64,000 nt of DNA. Origin: Amborella trichopoda. Lineage: Eukaryota; Streptophyta; Magnoliopsida; Amborellales; Amborellaceae. The translations under genes and the position numbers were made by a program. Location of the stretch: positions 324,234 to 388,233 of the forward strand of contig NW_006494942.1 in the NCBI RefSeq assembly GCF_000471905.2. Reading direction: 5' to 3'. Positions 20,896 to 32,655 of the stretch are shown one piece after another (position 1 is the stretch's first letter; each line of letters starts with the position of its first letter). The notes beneath the pieces were generated by a model. The model made no database searches, was not told the DNA's origin, and worked only from the letters and a program-made list of their open reading frames with translations.

Positions 20896-21561
20896 GTGGT
20901 CACCTCCACACTCCATCAATGCCTCAAATTTCTGGCTAAAAATGGCATCGCAAAGGTATGTATTGTACCCCCTGCTTTTCTCAATCCTAATATACATAAT
21001 GGGAAGCTAGCCGTAGGGGTCGAGCTTGGAGAAATCCCACTCGCTTCCTTCGAGCAAGCCGATTGTGCCACCTTACACCTAGAGTTCGACGACCCTATTC
21101 CTCAAATTTTACAAACTTCTGCATCTATGGATGACATTATCCAATGTCAACATCGATACGATTTCGGGTCCCTCGAAGCTTGGCACATGCTCTTCTCCCA
21201 AGGCTTCCAACTAAGCCAAGGCTTGGAGAGTCAAGGGCAAGGTGTAACGGAGGCAATTTCTGAATCACTCCAAGCCAAAACTGAAAATGGGGATCGAAGA
21301 GGTCTTGGGTGTTCTCTCACCTTATTCCAAAGCCAGATGAAGGTGATCCTTGAATCCCCAATAGGGAATTCTTCTTTCACATCTCAGCACACACAAGACT
21401 TAAGAATTGAAGACCTTCTTGCTGACCTGGATTTGAAGGTATGCAAAATCGGCTCTAACACAGCCAGGCATGATCATACATCGCTACAAACCCAGGAACG
21501 GAATTGGTTAATCATTCCTCTATCTCGAGAATCACTGGAAGCATACCAGCAGCACCTTTAA
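20896..21561 (+). pseudogene. Post-protease segment of element G with G-patch-like motif
   Basis: A 221-codon open stretch starts with VTSTLHQCLKFL, which normally follows the protease LGRPW motif. Residues 97-139 (21184-21312) read LFSQGFQLSQGLESQGQG ... GDRRGLGC, with glycines spaced as in the D111/G-patch RNA-binding domain (GFxxxxGLxxxxxG...GLG). G-patch domains occur after protease in betaretroviruses. Here the position is similar, but relationship or convergence cannot be told by eye. The rest of the frame has no recognisable domain. No start codon is implied, as it is part of a polyprotein. Confidence 0.55.
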
Positions 21562-21990
21562 GTCTTGGTGCCAAAAAATGGATATGTGATGAGTGGCTAT
21601 CTAACCACCTTGCGCGTCAAGTCCCCAACATTTCTCTCGCAAGTGTGATAAGGGACACCTCTTGGGATGTTTCAAAATCTATTGAAAATTCAAAACATGA
21701 TAACATTGATAATAATGAAAAGGAATTTTCAAAAATCACAAACACTCAAGATAGCCCAATAACAGTGCACAATACCTAAGACGACGAATTGGAAGACCAA
21801 GATGAAGATCAAGAGAGCCAAGAGTTTGAAGAAATCTCTCAACCTGAGGAACTCACTTCCCATGTTGAGCAATTCACGAAGAGGTTCAATGGTGACCCAA
21901 TGGCTATCATCTAAGAAACGATCGACGTAAACCTACGAACTGAGAAGGACTCAAGGTTCACCAAGATTAGAACCTCCCTATCTCCTGAGA
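21562..21990 (+). pseudogene. Linker before RT in element G
   Basis: Overlapping short frames with an acidic stretch (near 21780-21850, DELEDQDEDQESQEFEE in one frame) and several stops. In Tat elements an acidic linker lies here between protease and RT. No domain is recognised. Confidence 0.5.
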
Positions 21991-22965
21991 AGTGGGAAAT
22001 ATGACTTCCTTTCTTAGTGAATATCATGATATCTTCGCCTGGTTATACGATGATATGTCAGGGCTAGATCCCACATTAGTGCAACATCACTTAATATTCA
22101 ATGAAGGAGCAACGCTTATAAGGCAGAAACTTCGACGTGAAAAGACCCATCTTGAGCTCAAAATTAATGAAGAAATTGACAAATTGCTCAAGGTGAAGTT
22201 CATTACCCCTGTCGATTACTCAGAATGGTTGGTCAACATAGTGGTCGTACCCAAGAAAGACGAGAGGATCCGAGTGTATGTCGACTACATAGACCTCAAC
22301 AAGGCATGTCCCAAAGACAATTTCCTATTACCAAATATAGATGCCTTGGTCGCCGACACTGTGTGGCACAAAATGTTGTCATTCATGGATGGCTTCTCAA
22401 GAATGCAATGGGGAACTTACTACTACTGTGTCAAGCCTTTAGGCCCCAAAAATACAGGGGAAACTTACTAGCAGGCAATGACTAGTATCTTCCATGACTT
22501 GATGCACACCATCATGGAAAACTATGTCGACGACATTTTCGTCAAGTCAAAGACCATGCCTGATCAAGTACCTATTAAAAAGATGAGTCCTTAACGGACA
22601 TTTGGCGAAGTGGAGAATGTTCTTGAGTGAATTCGAGATCAAATATGTCACTCAAAAATCGGTCAAAGGACAAGCCATCGTTGACCACTTGACTGAACAC
22701 GCACTGCCATATAATACTCACGTTAACATGGATCTCCCTGATGAAAACCTCTTCACAATTGAGAACTCAATTTGGGAGCTATACTTTGACTGTCCAAATA
22801 ACGAATACGGGTCAAGTATAGGGGCCATACTATGCTCACCCGAGAAGATTCTAATGCCAACAGCCATCAAATTGAATTTCCCATGTACCAATAACGTTGC
22901 TGAATATTAAGGCTTGAGAGCCGAGCTCAAGAATGCAATGGGAATGAAAATCCAGCAAATACATG
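21991..22965 (+). pseudogene. RT and second RNase H of element G with internal deletions
   Basis: RT starts with FITPVDYSEWLVNIVVVPKK, CPKDNFLLPNID and FMDGFSR (first Asp). About twenty residues of the palm are missing before WGTYYYCVKPLG. ENYVDDIFVKSK (near 22520-22555) keeps the YVDD box. Ten residues later the frame jumps to LAKWRMFLSEFEIKYV, so RT thumb and first RNase H are gone. The second RNase H has WELYFDCPNN and NVAEY before a TAA, and is cut by element B at 22966. The copy cannot code for an active enzyme. Confidence 0.82.
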
Positions 22966-25700
22966 TGTTGGAAGGAATTTTTCATCAACATGGGCCCCCC
23001 GCTCAATAAAGCCTAGCACATAGTAGAAATTATGAAAGTCTCATAATAGCCCTGAAATCTGCTAAGATCTTCATAAGGTCTCTCAAAAGTCTCTTGCTAA
23101 GTTTTGTCATAGTCCAACATATCTAAGGCAGTGCAGACTGAGAAACAGTTCGAGCAAAATTGGCCTCTAGCACCCTGAAACAACCCCTATAACTAAAGCT
23201 ACATCTTCGGTATCTCAAATCACTATGGGACAACCGCCATTGGATCCGACACGCTTGAAAACCCCATGGGTCAAATTTCAGCCCAAACGAACACTCAAGG
23301 AAAAACTTAAAGGCAAAAGAGTGAAACAAAAGGGCCGCATGCTATTCCCGTGCGGCCAGCCTGCAAGACCACGCCATGGAAGGGATAGTCATGATCAGTG
23401 ACTTTTGATACTCATATCTCATCCATCTCAAGTTGGATCATGCTTAAATTTAGTGAGCATGTTCGTCTAGTCAAGACGAGCGATTTGATATATGGCATGC
23501 CCTTGACGACACCCGAGCGCGAAGAAAAGATAAAGAGAAATTGTTGATCCGTGAAGAAAGTGCAAGAAATTCAACAACGTCGTGCCTCGCTTGAGCAACC
23601 AGATCACGCTGCTCGTAAGCCCGATTTTCACGAGACTAATTCCATCGTGTGCGTAAGGTCTCAGGCTATCACTGACCCAAACCTCGTACGTGATGAACGG
23701 TCAGATTCTATACACAACGCCGATGGAACGACTGCAAATTTTGAAGCCAGAATTTCAGATTCCGGTCAAAATTCCAAAGTTGTAAAATCTTCGTTCGGGC
23801 ACGAAATTGAGCTGCGTTTGTTGCCTCGTGATTGTAAAGGCATGCTCAGTGTAATTCAACAAAGAAATCATCAAAAAACATCAAGGAATGAGTACACTAT
23901 TGATTCAAAGTTTCAAGATCCATTCAAATTTCAAGTCACATGATCGTACACTAAAAACACGATACATGGCTTGAAATTGATATCAAATCGATCCCCATGT
24001 CAAGCCCTACAAGAAAAAAATCATCTTACGATCAACCGGGTGTCAGAACGACCCCGGATTAATCATGCAAGGCCATGCAAGTTCTAAGGAAACATAGGGA
24101 CTGTTCTGAAATTCCACGAGTTGTTAGGAAGGGGCAAATATGTCATTTTCACCCTATTTTCTATTTCTTTTAATTCAATTTAATCTTAATTTCCAGTAAT
24201 TAGGGTTACTTTTGATCATCCACTCATGTTTGGGGTAATTTTTATATGTACGTACCAGCATGGTAAGCAGTAAAGGACTCAACCTTTCATAAAAGAGAGA
24301 GTTTTTACTTAATAAAAGTTTCTATTTCTTCTCATTATTGGGTCACGTTTGAGAGAGAGAGTGAGGTGAGAGAAACTTTTAATCGGTACCCCTAGGTTCG
24401 AGGTAAATCTTCTCTCTCTTATTTTCTTTTTCTTCTTCTCTCTCTCTTCTTTCCTCTCTTTCCCCCCTCCTTCTCCGCTTGAGTTCCTTGCAGGGGTCAT
24501 GCACGACAGTGGCAATGTCGTGCAAGCCTCCCCTGAGTTTACAAAGGTCACGCATGGCGATCGCAGCACCATGCGCGAGTCTCCTTCTCCTTCTTTTCTT
24601 CTATCTCTTTCGTTTAGTGAGGCCTATAGATGGCATTGCCCATCACCATCCACAGATGTAGCTTGAACATATTAATGAAGAACCCAGATGGCAAAACTCA
24701 TTGCCACTCATAAGGGTCCTTCCCTGTTGCGCGTCTATAGCAAATAGTGATACCCAACCCTACCCGTTATGGGCCTCGATAACGTCTACCGTCGTCCGTG
24801 CGCTTCCTTCACATGTTTGGCGTTCATCATCATCCTTCTTATGCCCCAGGCCTATTGTCGTGCGCCTCATGAGGATTACTGCCACGTGCTTCATGAATGA
24901 CCATCACTGCGCACTTCATTAGAAACTATCGCCACCCACGTGGGGGAGTGTTGTTTTCTTATGTTGCCAACGACGATGCTTAGCGTCTTCTGTAATTCAT
25001 TTCTCACTCTTTAGTCATGAGCAGTAGTGTCGAGCGCCGCCCAAGGGCCACGACACTGCTACTCCACGGTTGTGAGCGGCAATGCCTAACGCCGTCGGAA
25101 CCTCATCTATCTGCCGTCTCGTCTCTTCTTTTCATTCTCTTATCTCTTCTCGCTTGATTGATGGTAGACTTAGCCTAGCATCGCCATATCGGTCTCGGTT
25201 TCGAGTAGCATTACCTTCGTGCTGGTTCTAAGAACCATGCCTGTCTTGCTACCACTTCGAGTCGATGACTTCCTGACTGTCATGCTAGTCTCGTCTTTGC
25301 GTCAAGTTTTCTATCTTTATTTGAACCTTATGCTTCATTGCCCTCTCGTGTGAACGTATTATGCCCTAAGACAAGGGTGGGTCTCTTTGGCCTACTTGTC
25401 TCCCAAATTAACCATAGAAGTGTTGTGCAGAAAACAAGAGGATTGTAGGTCAAGAGAGGCAATTCCGAAACAGCTAAAGTAGCTAGGGGGCTTTCTCCAT
25501 GATCTAAGAGGGCACCCACGTGAGCCAGCCAAAGTAAGTCTCAAACCCACCTTCAATTCCTCTCACATTGGTTGGTACATCTGCCCTTGCTCTCGAGCAA
25601 GGTTCCGAGAGAGCGATCTCAAATCCCAGGTTCATAAGAAACCTGAGATACGTGCCCCAGATCATCTACATCCAAAAGGCAAGATCGAGGCACCTAACCA
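22966..25700 (+). repeat. 5' LTR of element B
   Basis: Starts TGTTGGAAGG, corresponding to TGTTTGAAGG or TGTTTGAACA in D and C, and ends CCTAACCA. Contains AATAAA at about 24312, a pyrimidine-rich tract (24410-24600), hairpin-rich repeats (24650-25090) and the conserved gatctaagaggg block (25498). The TATA region is weak (tttttatatgtac near 24240). Its length is about 2.7 kb, shorter than the C and D LTRs, mainly because the pyrimidine tracts are shorter. Confidence 0.85.
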
Positions 25701-25703
25701 GCT

Positions 25704-25721
25704 TGGTGACTCCACTAGGGA
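25704..25721 (+). promoter_or_regulatory. Primer binding site of element B
   Basis: TGGTGACTCCACTAGGGA, three bases after the LTR end, the plus-strand counterpart of the site in A. The TGG start is intact. Confidence 0.8.
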
Positions 25722-27228
25722 CTTACTACCCCTTAGTCGGCTCGCCCTTGTTTGACCAGTATCCTCTATTACTTTCTGCATTAATTTCTATGGCACCTGG
25801 GTTGTTCAACCCATTCATCCGAGTCGGGGACTTCCTTATCCCCACACTAGTGACTGTCTCAGGGAAGTGAACTGCTCAAGCTTCCTTCCCTACTCTACTC
25901 CTGAGTCAGGACTAACGGTCCGGCTCTCAGGTTTTCAAATGGATCGGTGCGAGAGGGGATTGAAAAGTCCCCGCCTCTCTGCTGCCTCGCCCTGGGGGAC
26001 CCTTCACCAAGGCCTCTTGCATCGGTGGCACATCTGCCACCACACATAGCACATACCCTTCGACCGGCAAGTCTCATGCTGGTCATATTGCTGAGGCAAG
26101 CTGGAAGGCTGCCCCCATCACTTCCGAGAAAGGCAAGCGAGTTGTTGTCGCTCTTAAGGTTCACCAAAAGGCAACCCCTTATGCTCCTTCACCACCCCGA
26201 ACCTCCACACCTAGAGGATCGGCATATAGAGGTGGAGGTCTTGAGATCTTCACCCCTCACACACATACAAGGGCTCGTGGTCCATCCACTCGAGCTGCAC
26301 CTGGGGGCAACCATCATGTTGCCTTGAGCTCACATCCAAGACTAGGCCTTCTCGAGCCGAACCCTACATGCGCCATGCATTTCCTTTCCACAACCCGGGG
26401 CAGCCCTAGCTCTATGCCACCTCGAGCACATGAGGGTCGACCACTCTGTCCTCCCTCCCAACACACACATCTTCACCCTATGAGAGATGGGCTTCTGTCT
26501 CACCCCTCACAAACACAAGCTCGTGGGTCTCGACCTCCTCAGGTCGAACCCATTGACCAGGCTCGGGTCGACCCCCAAGTCACCCGAACAGCCAACTCTA
26601 AAGGTGCATATGCATCGTCTTGGCAGGTTCCTTTCTGACCTCAACTCAGATGGAGTCGTGAACCAGCTCCTTCCTTTGTCATCCTCCAGACACCAGGAAA
26701 ACACCTCGAGCCCTGGTACTCAAAGGTCTTCCCTAAGAGTACCATCTTGAGCCAGCCTCAGGTCAGCCGTGCACATGACCCTCACAAAGGAACTCGAGGC
26801 AATGGCCTGATGTCAGACAGAGGCCTCTAGCCTCCAAGGAAGAAACCCATGCTGCCTTACGTCCTTGGATCCCACTCCCTGTTCCAGCTCATAGACACGT
26901 TACGTGTTCGAAGAAGGCGGGGCAGTCCAAGTCTTAGGCTCGGTTCTAGAGTGAAGTCCACAGCCATCTCAGGGTTAAGCATGAGAGAGGTGCTCAAATC
27001 CTAACCAAAGAAGCCTCCAAGGCAGTCAAGGTCACCACATTTGATGACCTCTTGCATCGTAACCCCTTCTTCCCTCTCCAAACTCCAGAGCCTAACCGAG
27101 TCCAAGAGTATTGTTGAGTCGTCACCACTCAAAAGCCGCGGTCCCAAGACAATCAAGAACCGGTCCTCACAAGATCGACAAACAAGGCTCGAGTCCAATC
27201 AGGGCAGGCCTAACCCCTCTAGACTGAC
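25722..27228 (+). other. Element B leader
   Basis: About 1.5 kb before the gag start that aligns with leaders of C and D (shared blocks around gcaagcgagttgttgtcgct and cctcatctctc-type text). Several short open frames occur, but none is consistently open among copies. It may have coded an amino-terminal gag extension that has decayed. Confidence 0.5.
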
Positions 27229-28441
27229 TTGCCACCTGCCACTCGTCGACCTCGGCAGTCCACTGTCCCACCAGGCTCTGACCCTTCAGAAGAGACAGTT
27301 AGTGTCATGGTGATCAATGACCCAGACGACGCTCAGGAGGAGCGAATGAACAAGTTTGAGGAAATGATGCAAGCCATCCTTAGAAAGATGGAACACCTAG
27401 AGGCCTCCAGGTCCCCTTCTTCGATAGATTCCCTGACTGGTGAGGACACAGTTCCCAGGCTAACTCCTCCATCAGCCTTCCAAGACAGTTCACCTTCCGT
27501 GGAGTCTCCCAAACTGACATAGATGCTATGGTGGCCCATAGCCTCAAGAACAAGGTCCCAGGCATGCAGGAGACACGGCTCTATCAAAAGTCGTACCCTT
27601 CGTACATAGACCAAGTACCCTTCCCTTCGAACTATCAAAAGGAGAAGCTCCCCCTGTTCAAAGGTACTACGTCTCGCACCAGCATACTGCTCACTTCCAA
27701 GCGGCCTGTCGGGAGATGGCAACAGACATACGACTTCTCATTTGCCAGTTCATCGAAACTCTTGAAGGGTCAGTCTTCCAGTGACATGCTCGGCTACCTC
27801 TCAACTCGGTACACATATGGAAAGAGATGGAGCAGTTGTTCTACCAACGCTTCTACGAAGTCTAAAGGAATGTGGAGACCATCGAACTCCTCACCCTGAT
27901 GCAAGACCCTGGTGAGCCGGCTGACAAGTTCATCACCCGTTGGAGAGAGTTGGCAACCTTTCATGCCACTCCCATGACCGTGAAGGAAGCGGTTCAGACC
28001 TGCATACGGAAGATGCACCCTGAGATCGCTTTACATATCGAGGCATCCAATCCACCCTCCATGTTAGAGCTCATCTCTAAGGTAGTTCATATTGAGGGAT
28101 TATTCAAGCATCATGGCAACCCTCGTCAGCAACCTGCCAACTCAAACTTTTGCTCCAACAATAGGGGCAGTCAAAAGGCAGTAATCAGTGTGGTCGTCAC
28201 TATGGCTGACACCAAAGGTGCAGTTCCTCAAACCCTGGACCTTTTCAAGGCACATGCCTCTCTGGCTGGGGGAAAGCATCAGTCTTACAACAGCGTCCCA
28301 CCTCCTAAAAAATCTAAGCGAAATGACTATTGGGCCCAGCACCATAATAAGGTTTACCCCTTCGACACAAAGTGGACTTCAACTACTGCTAGAACAGAAC
28401 ATGATACAGTTGCCGGAGGCCAATACTGCGAAGTCAGCTAG
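27229..28441 (+). pseudogene. Gag capsid region of element B
   Basis: The frame starts PPATRRPRQSTV with VMVINDPDDAQEERMNKFE, the family start. It continues in other frames with SYIDQVPFPSNYQKEKL, LFKGTTS, FIETLEG-like text and ITRWRELATFHATPMTVKEA, then EIALHIEASNPPSMLELISK. Frame changes occur near 27525 and 27870. The product would be the structural capsid protein. The order and spacing match A at 8520-7600. Confidence 0.8.
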
Positions 28442-29060
28442 GTAGGAGGCAAATGAGAAGTACTGCGCCTAGCATAGGAGGATATGCCACCCCACTTACG
28501 ACTGCTATAAGCTCAACGACACGAACGAAGCCCTTATCAATAAGGGTCAGATAAAGCTCGAAGAGTTGAAGAAAGCGTTCGGGGCAACTAAGGTTTCTCA
28601 CATAGCCACGATCCAAGAGGACAACTGGGCACCTGCTATCCTTCGTGCATTTTTCTCCATAATGCTCGAAGAAGGGCTTGTCACTCCCAAGCCGGCAAGG
28701 CAGCCCAAGTTCCTGCCTTCAGGAACCTAGAACCTTTGATGCGCGTATCACCACATACGAGGCCATGACATCAGTGAATGCACTGGCTTACACAAGCTCT
28801 TGGCAGAGAAGATGCAGCAGTGTCAGGAAGTTCAAGGCAACCCAGAAGGACACCCTCAACTCCCTCTTTCGCATGAGCAAGAAGACCTCTTGACGCAAGC
28901 TCAAGGAAGCGATGAGCTAGACCCTCTACAGGCCTTCTTCAAGGTAATGCTCCAACAAGGCCTTGTCACTCCTAAAGCCGCCAGGCAGCCAAGGCGTCTT
29001 ACCTAGGGTACGAAAATGGGGCCACAAACTCAACGAATGCTCTGGGTTTGAAGCTATAGT
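28442..29060 (+). pseudogene. Gag knuckle modules of element B
   Basis: Module one is readable as YCAxHRRICHPTYDC with a stop in place of the third residue. Module two is CAYHHIRGHDISEC (near 28757). Module three has lost its first half: the lead RQPRRLT is followed by WGHKLNEC near 29025, so a deletion removed the first Cys and His. Compared with A, all three modules were present in the ancestor. LLAEKMQQCQEVQG follows module two. Confidence 0.65.
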
Positions 29061-30399
29061 CATCGAAAAATTCTAGCCAGGCCACATCATTTGTGCGGGT
29101 CTCCCGGAATGCATCCAAGCCGCGCTCCCATTTCAAAGGAAGCCACACTACCAGCCCCTCCTGAGTATACACGGGACCTTTCAGAGCCTTCGACCACTCA
29201 ACCCTGGAAAGTCTACCATGGGCGGAGCAGGCTCAAATCCTTGAAACATGAAGCAGTCTACCAAGCTAGGGCTGCTCACCAGCCTGATAGATTGGTCCAG
29301 ACACCCCCTCAAGGATCCCAAAGGAGACGGCGGGCACCTAATTCTACCAGCCAAAGGAATCATTCTCCTCAGCCACTAGTCGAGGAAGAATTCCTCAGGC
29401 CCCTTCCTCCACTACCGACCTTGCAAGACTTTATCCCTAGCGCAACTCACGTCGTCCTTTCTTCCAACAAGGTGGACATCCCCGAGCCACCAATAGCTCA
29501 GGATTCCCTCAATATGGGTGACGACGCTAAAGCACCCCACGACGGTCAAACCCAGGGCAAGACTTAAAATATCCCTTGAGCACATCCAATTTCGACGACG
29601 ACATAAAAGCTGCCTGGAACATTCTAACTCTTCTTCTTCTCCCTCATCTTTTATTTTCTCCACAGGTGCAGCTCGACGATGCCTAGACTTCGACACTCTA
29701 AGCAAATAGTTTGGAGACACCAGCCTCACCTAGCCACAGCAAGAGCTCCTCAGAGAGATGCTGGCCTAGGCAGCTGGATTCTCGATAGCCGTCGACGCCC
29801 TGTCAACCCAAGCAAAAATTGAGTCATCTTTAGGCTCTTGTTTCAAAGAAGCCTCCCACATGGTATAGATCATGAACGTACGAGCTAGCACAGGGCAAAT
29901 AGGTCTAAGATCGGGAAAGAAGCTATAGCCCACACGTCAAAAGCTCAAGTCTCGCAAGTTTCCTGGTCCTCTGCTTTCCCCTAAACCTCAACCTCAAACC
30001 TCTGCATCCCTAATAAAAGCCCATATTACTTCCTCATCAATCCAGACCGCACATACTGAACAACAAAGTCAGCCAGTGTCGCAAATCACAACCCAACCAG
30101 AACCTATTCTTAAGCCTACCCTACCACCCACACTAGTGACAGGATCAGGAGCATAGAAGACTAATGAGGATAAAGTGAAATACGATGTAATTGGGCACTT
30201 GAGAAAGCTTCTAGCCTTCTAAGTATCTATGATGCCCTCCTGCTGTCTAAAGACTACCATATGGCTCTAGTTCAAGCTCTTTCTAACCCAGAGGTGTAAG
30301 AGACTGAAGTGGAACCTATTGATGTTGACCCGGCCATCCTGAGTGGGTGGGTGGAAATCTCCTTTCCTGAAGATGACTTTCAATTGGGAGGCAAAACCA
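29061..30399 (+). pseudogene. Gag-pol linker and pre-protease region of element B
   Basis: A 158-codon open stretch (29091-29567) is proline-rich with PQPLVEEEFLRPLPPLPTLQ and NMGDDAKAPHDGQ, matching A and C. A pyrimidine tract ending CACAG (29620-29665) follows. Further down, in broken frames, KVKYDVIGHLRKLL and MALVQALSNPEV ... VEPIDVDPA, then WVEISFPEDDFQLGGKT, the segment that immediately precedes the protease in Tat elements. The sequence is then replaced by LTR sequence at about 30400, so the protease active site is absent. Confidence 0.65.
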
Positions 30400-30951
30400 T
30401 GTCTGTCTTGCTGGACAGTCATATCAGCCTTGGTTTCGAGTAGTATTGTCGTCATGCTAGTCCTGAGTACAATGCCCATCTTGCTACTACTCTGAGTCGG
30501 TCACTGTCCAGCTATCTCGTTCCTTCATCAAGTTTTCTTCTCTTTTCTACCTTTATTTGAACCTTCCACTTCATCTCCCTAACTTCACCATATGAATGTG
30601 CATTGCCCTAAGACAAGGGTGGGTCCTTCGGCCCACTTGTCTTGCTAGTTAACCATGATAGTGTTATGCAGAAAACAATGAGATTGCAGGTCAAGGGAGG
30701 CGATTCTGAACCAGCTGAAGCAGCTGGGGGCCTTTTCGTCGTGATCTAAGAGGGCGCCCGCACGAGTCAGCTTGAGCAAGTCACAAACTCGGTGAGGTTG
30801 GTCCCCACCTCATGTTCCAAATTCCTCTCTCACCAGTTGGACACATGCCCATGTTCTGTGAACGAGGTTGTCAAGAGAGTGATCTCAGGTCCTGGGTTTT
30901 ACAACCTGAGATCACCTAGATCTAGGGAGGCGAGATCGAGGCACCTAACCA
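30400..30951 (+). repeat. Truncated 3' LTR fragment of element B
   Basis: The last 550 bases of the shared LTR family (gagtagtattgtcgtcatgc, the gatctaagaggg block, end CCTAACCA). The upstream part of this LTR and the whole pol region are missing, consistent with a large deletion from the pre-protease segment into the 3' LTR. Confidence 0.75.
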
Positions 30952-31825
30952 ATGATGACTTTGACTTTTTTGGGTGATTGATTTCTTTTTGAGAAGGATG
31001 ATCGATCATTTGTGCCTTGAGGAAATCGAAGTGGCCTTTATAGCCATCTTGTAGGAGCAGCTTCTCCCCTCTTGCAACAGAGACTTGTATTCCCTTTTTG
31101 TTTATCAGAGGATGCCCTTGTTGTAACAGAGACTTGTATATCAATGGGCAGCCTCGTTGTAACAAAGACTTGTATTTCCCTTTGTTTATGAATAAAATCT
31201 TATTTTTTCTTTTTCTTCTTGGGTGCTTCACCTTTTCTTCACTTTCTAACGTATTTTCTCCTTGTTTTCTCCTCCTTAGCATGGCATGTCCTGCCTCGCC
31301 CAGACTACCCAAATGCTTTTTTTTTTTCTTTTGAGTGTGTGAGTAGCGAGAGGAACATAGTCCCCCTTGTTTGTGGGTGCGTGAGTGGGTGTCGAGATAC
31401 GTAGGGTAGAGATGTGTCCCTTAGGGTAGCCCGAAGTTTTCATTGGAGGGCAAGGAAAAGGGTGTTGCATACATGGGTGGTGTTCGGCCTGGTGTGCCTG
31501 CGCCATTTTCTCGGTGTGTATGTGTTGTCTACCTGGTGTGCCATGGGGGAAAGAGGACCACGACTTGAGTTTGGAAGCGCGCTTTGATTGTTGCATGGCT
31601 ACTCTCCTTATGATGAGTGCCATCATCCTCGTTCATGCAGTGTCTTTTATTGTGCATGCGTTTCAAGACTATCGTACCCCTAAACCGTGTGACGTTTCGC
31701 ACGTGCGACGCTTCGTGGGTCTCTTTTCGCAAGGCGTTTCACCTTTCATGTCGCTTGGTGCCTTTCTGTGATTGGGACAAGTGTCCTGACACCAGTTTCC
31801 TGTGCGATTCCTCTTCCCACTTGTT
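30952..31825. other. Island DNA between B and the gene-like fragment
   Basis: Not similar to any retroelement piece in this window. It contains a short tandem repeat of about 40 bases (ttgtaacagagacttgtat three times, 31070-31180), an AATAAA at 31191-31196 after it, and a G-box-like CACGTG at about 31700. It lies directly upstream of the TATA box at 31826 and may be an intergenic or promoter region. No convincing frame is seen. Confidence 0.45.
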
Positions 31826-31834
31826 TATTTATAA
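31826..31834 (+). promoter_or_regulatory. TATA box of the gene-like fragment
   Basis: TATTTATAA in the context ttgtttatttataaggg, about 180 bases before the first ATG (32010). No retroelement primer binding site follows it, which argues against an LTR promoter. Confidence 0.45.
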
Positions 31835-32009
31835 GGGAGACTGGGGGAGACCTTTCTTAGTCTCAGAAGGAGTTCATTTTCCCGTAGAGACAGAGAAAGA
31901 ATTGTAGCCTTCATTTCTTCCTTTCTGTTTGTGCATCCTTCTTTTTTTCTTTCTTGTCATATTTTTCTCGAGGAGGATATCTTTTGGCGTTTGCTGGTTT
32001 GCGACGATA

Positions 32010-32655
32010 ATGGTTGGTACGAGTTCATCCCCTCCTCCTAGTAGGGTTTTTAAATGTGTCTGGCTTTCTTGTTCCTTCTTTCTTATCTTTTCCTTTTTGT
32101 TCTTGTGTATTGTGGTCAGGTAGGTGTGGTTGTCTTACTCCTTCTGCCTCTCTTTTCTTTAGCAGCGAGTTCTCGATGTGAGCCATTATCCTTGCATAGA
32201 CGAGTTAGGGTCTGACCTCTACACTGAGGTGTCTCTGGCGAAGGCAGCTTCGCTGAGGAAGCTTGAGCCTAGTCAAGAGATTACATGGCCTTCTCGTATC
32301 ACCTTTGTAGGCGAGAGCGTGCAGCTCTGTCTATATGGAGATGCCGACGGGGAGCCTCTCATCCAGAGGGATGGCATACCCCTTTATCATGCTTTTCATA
32401 GGCATTCTCCTTCTGATGAGAGTATGCCTACATTAGGGAAGCGGATGTTGGCAAAGCTCGGTCTACAGTGGGCTACTAGAACTCTTCGTTTTGAAGGGGA
32501 CCATTAATACCTTCCTGAATATATCACTTAGATTGGACATGTTGGATTCATTCATCGGTACCTTAAAGGAGTGTGGCCTAGCCGTGGCATGTCAATGCTC
32601 GGCTGGCTACTATGACTAATGTTCGAACACCATGAAGGACCTTTTGGAGACATGG
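32010..32655 (+). pseudogene. Two-exon gene-like fragment of unknown function, cut by element D
   Basis: A possible first exon starts at ATG 32010 (MVGTSSSPPPSR) and ends in AGG/GTTTTT at 32045. A pyrimidine-rich run ending TTTAGCAG at 32165 fits an acceptor, and phase is kept into RVLDVSHYPC. The second exon is open for 113 codons with WPSRITFVGESVQLCLYGD and GKRMLAKLGLQWATRTL. It then continues past three stops (TAA at 32505, then TAG and TGA, all explicable by C-to-T) with LPEYIT and GFIHRYLKGVWPSRGMSML until the 5' LTR of D at 32657. I do not recognise the family. It may be a decayed host gene or an additional ORF of another transposon. Confidence 0.45.

Larger units (their letters stand above)
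18962..22965 (+). mobile_element. Element G: Tat-type Ty3/gypsy retrotransposon body, both ends missing
   Basis: Plus-strand order is gag, knuckle, acidic linker, protease, G-patch-like segment, linker, RT, RNase H-like domain. The body starts inside gag against LTR fragment ii and is cut by the 5' LTR of element B within the second RNase H. Motifs differ clearly from A-D, so it is a different Tat family. Internal deletions remove part of the RT palm and most of the RT thumb and first RNase H. I did not find the missing 3' part of G in this window. Confidence 0.75.
22966..30951 (+). mobile_element. Element B: Tat-lineage retrotransposon, truncated before the protease
   Basis: A 5' LTR (22966-25700), primer binding site, leader, gag with knuckles and linker, then pre-protease sequence are followed at about 30400 by the 3' part of an LTR of the same family ending CCTAACCA at 30951. 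All of protease, RT, RNase H and integrase and the start of the 3' LTR are missing. It lies within element G. The five bases before it (acatg) and after it (atgat) do not match, so a clean target duplication is not visible and the right side may have been rearranged. Confidence 0.78.

Noticed and set aside
23551-23943. 130-codon plus-strand frame in the B LTR
   Set aside because: Lies in a region homologous among LTRs that has stops in the C and D copies.
31876-32010. LTR promoter and leader of another retroelement at the gene-like island
   Set aside because: No primer binding site follows the TATA box, and no LTR ends are visible.
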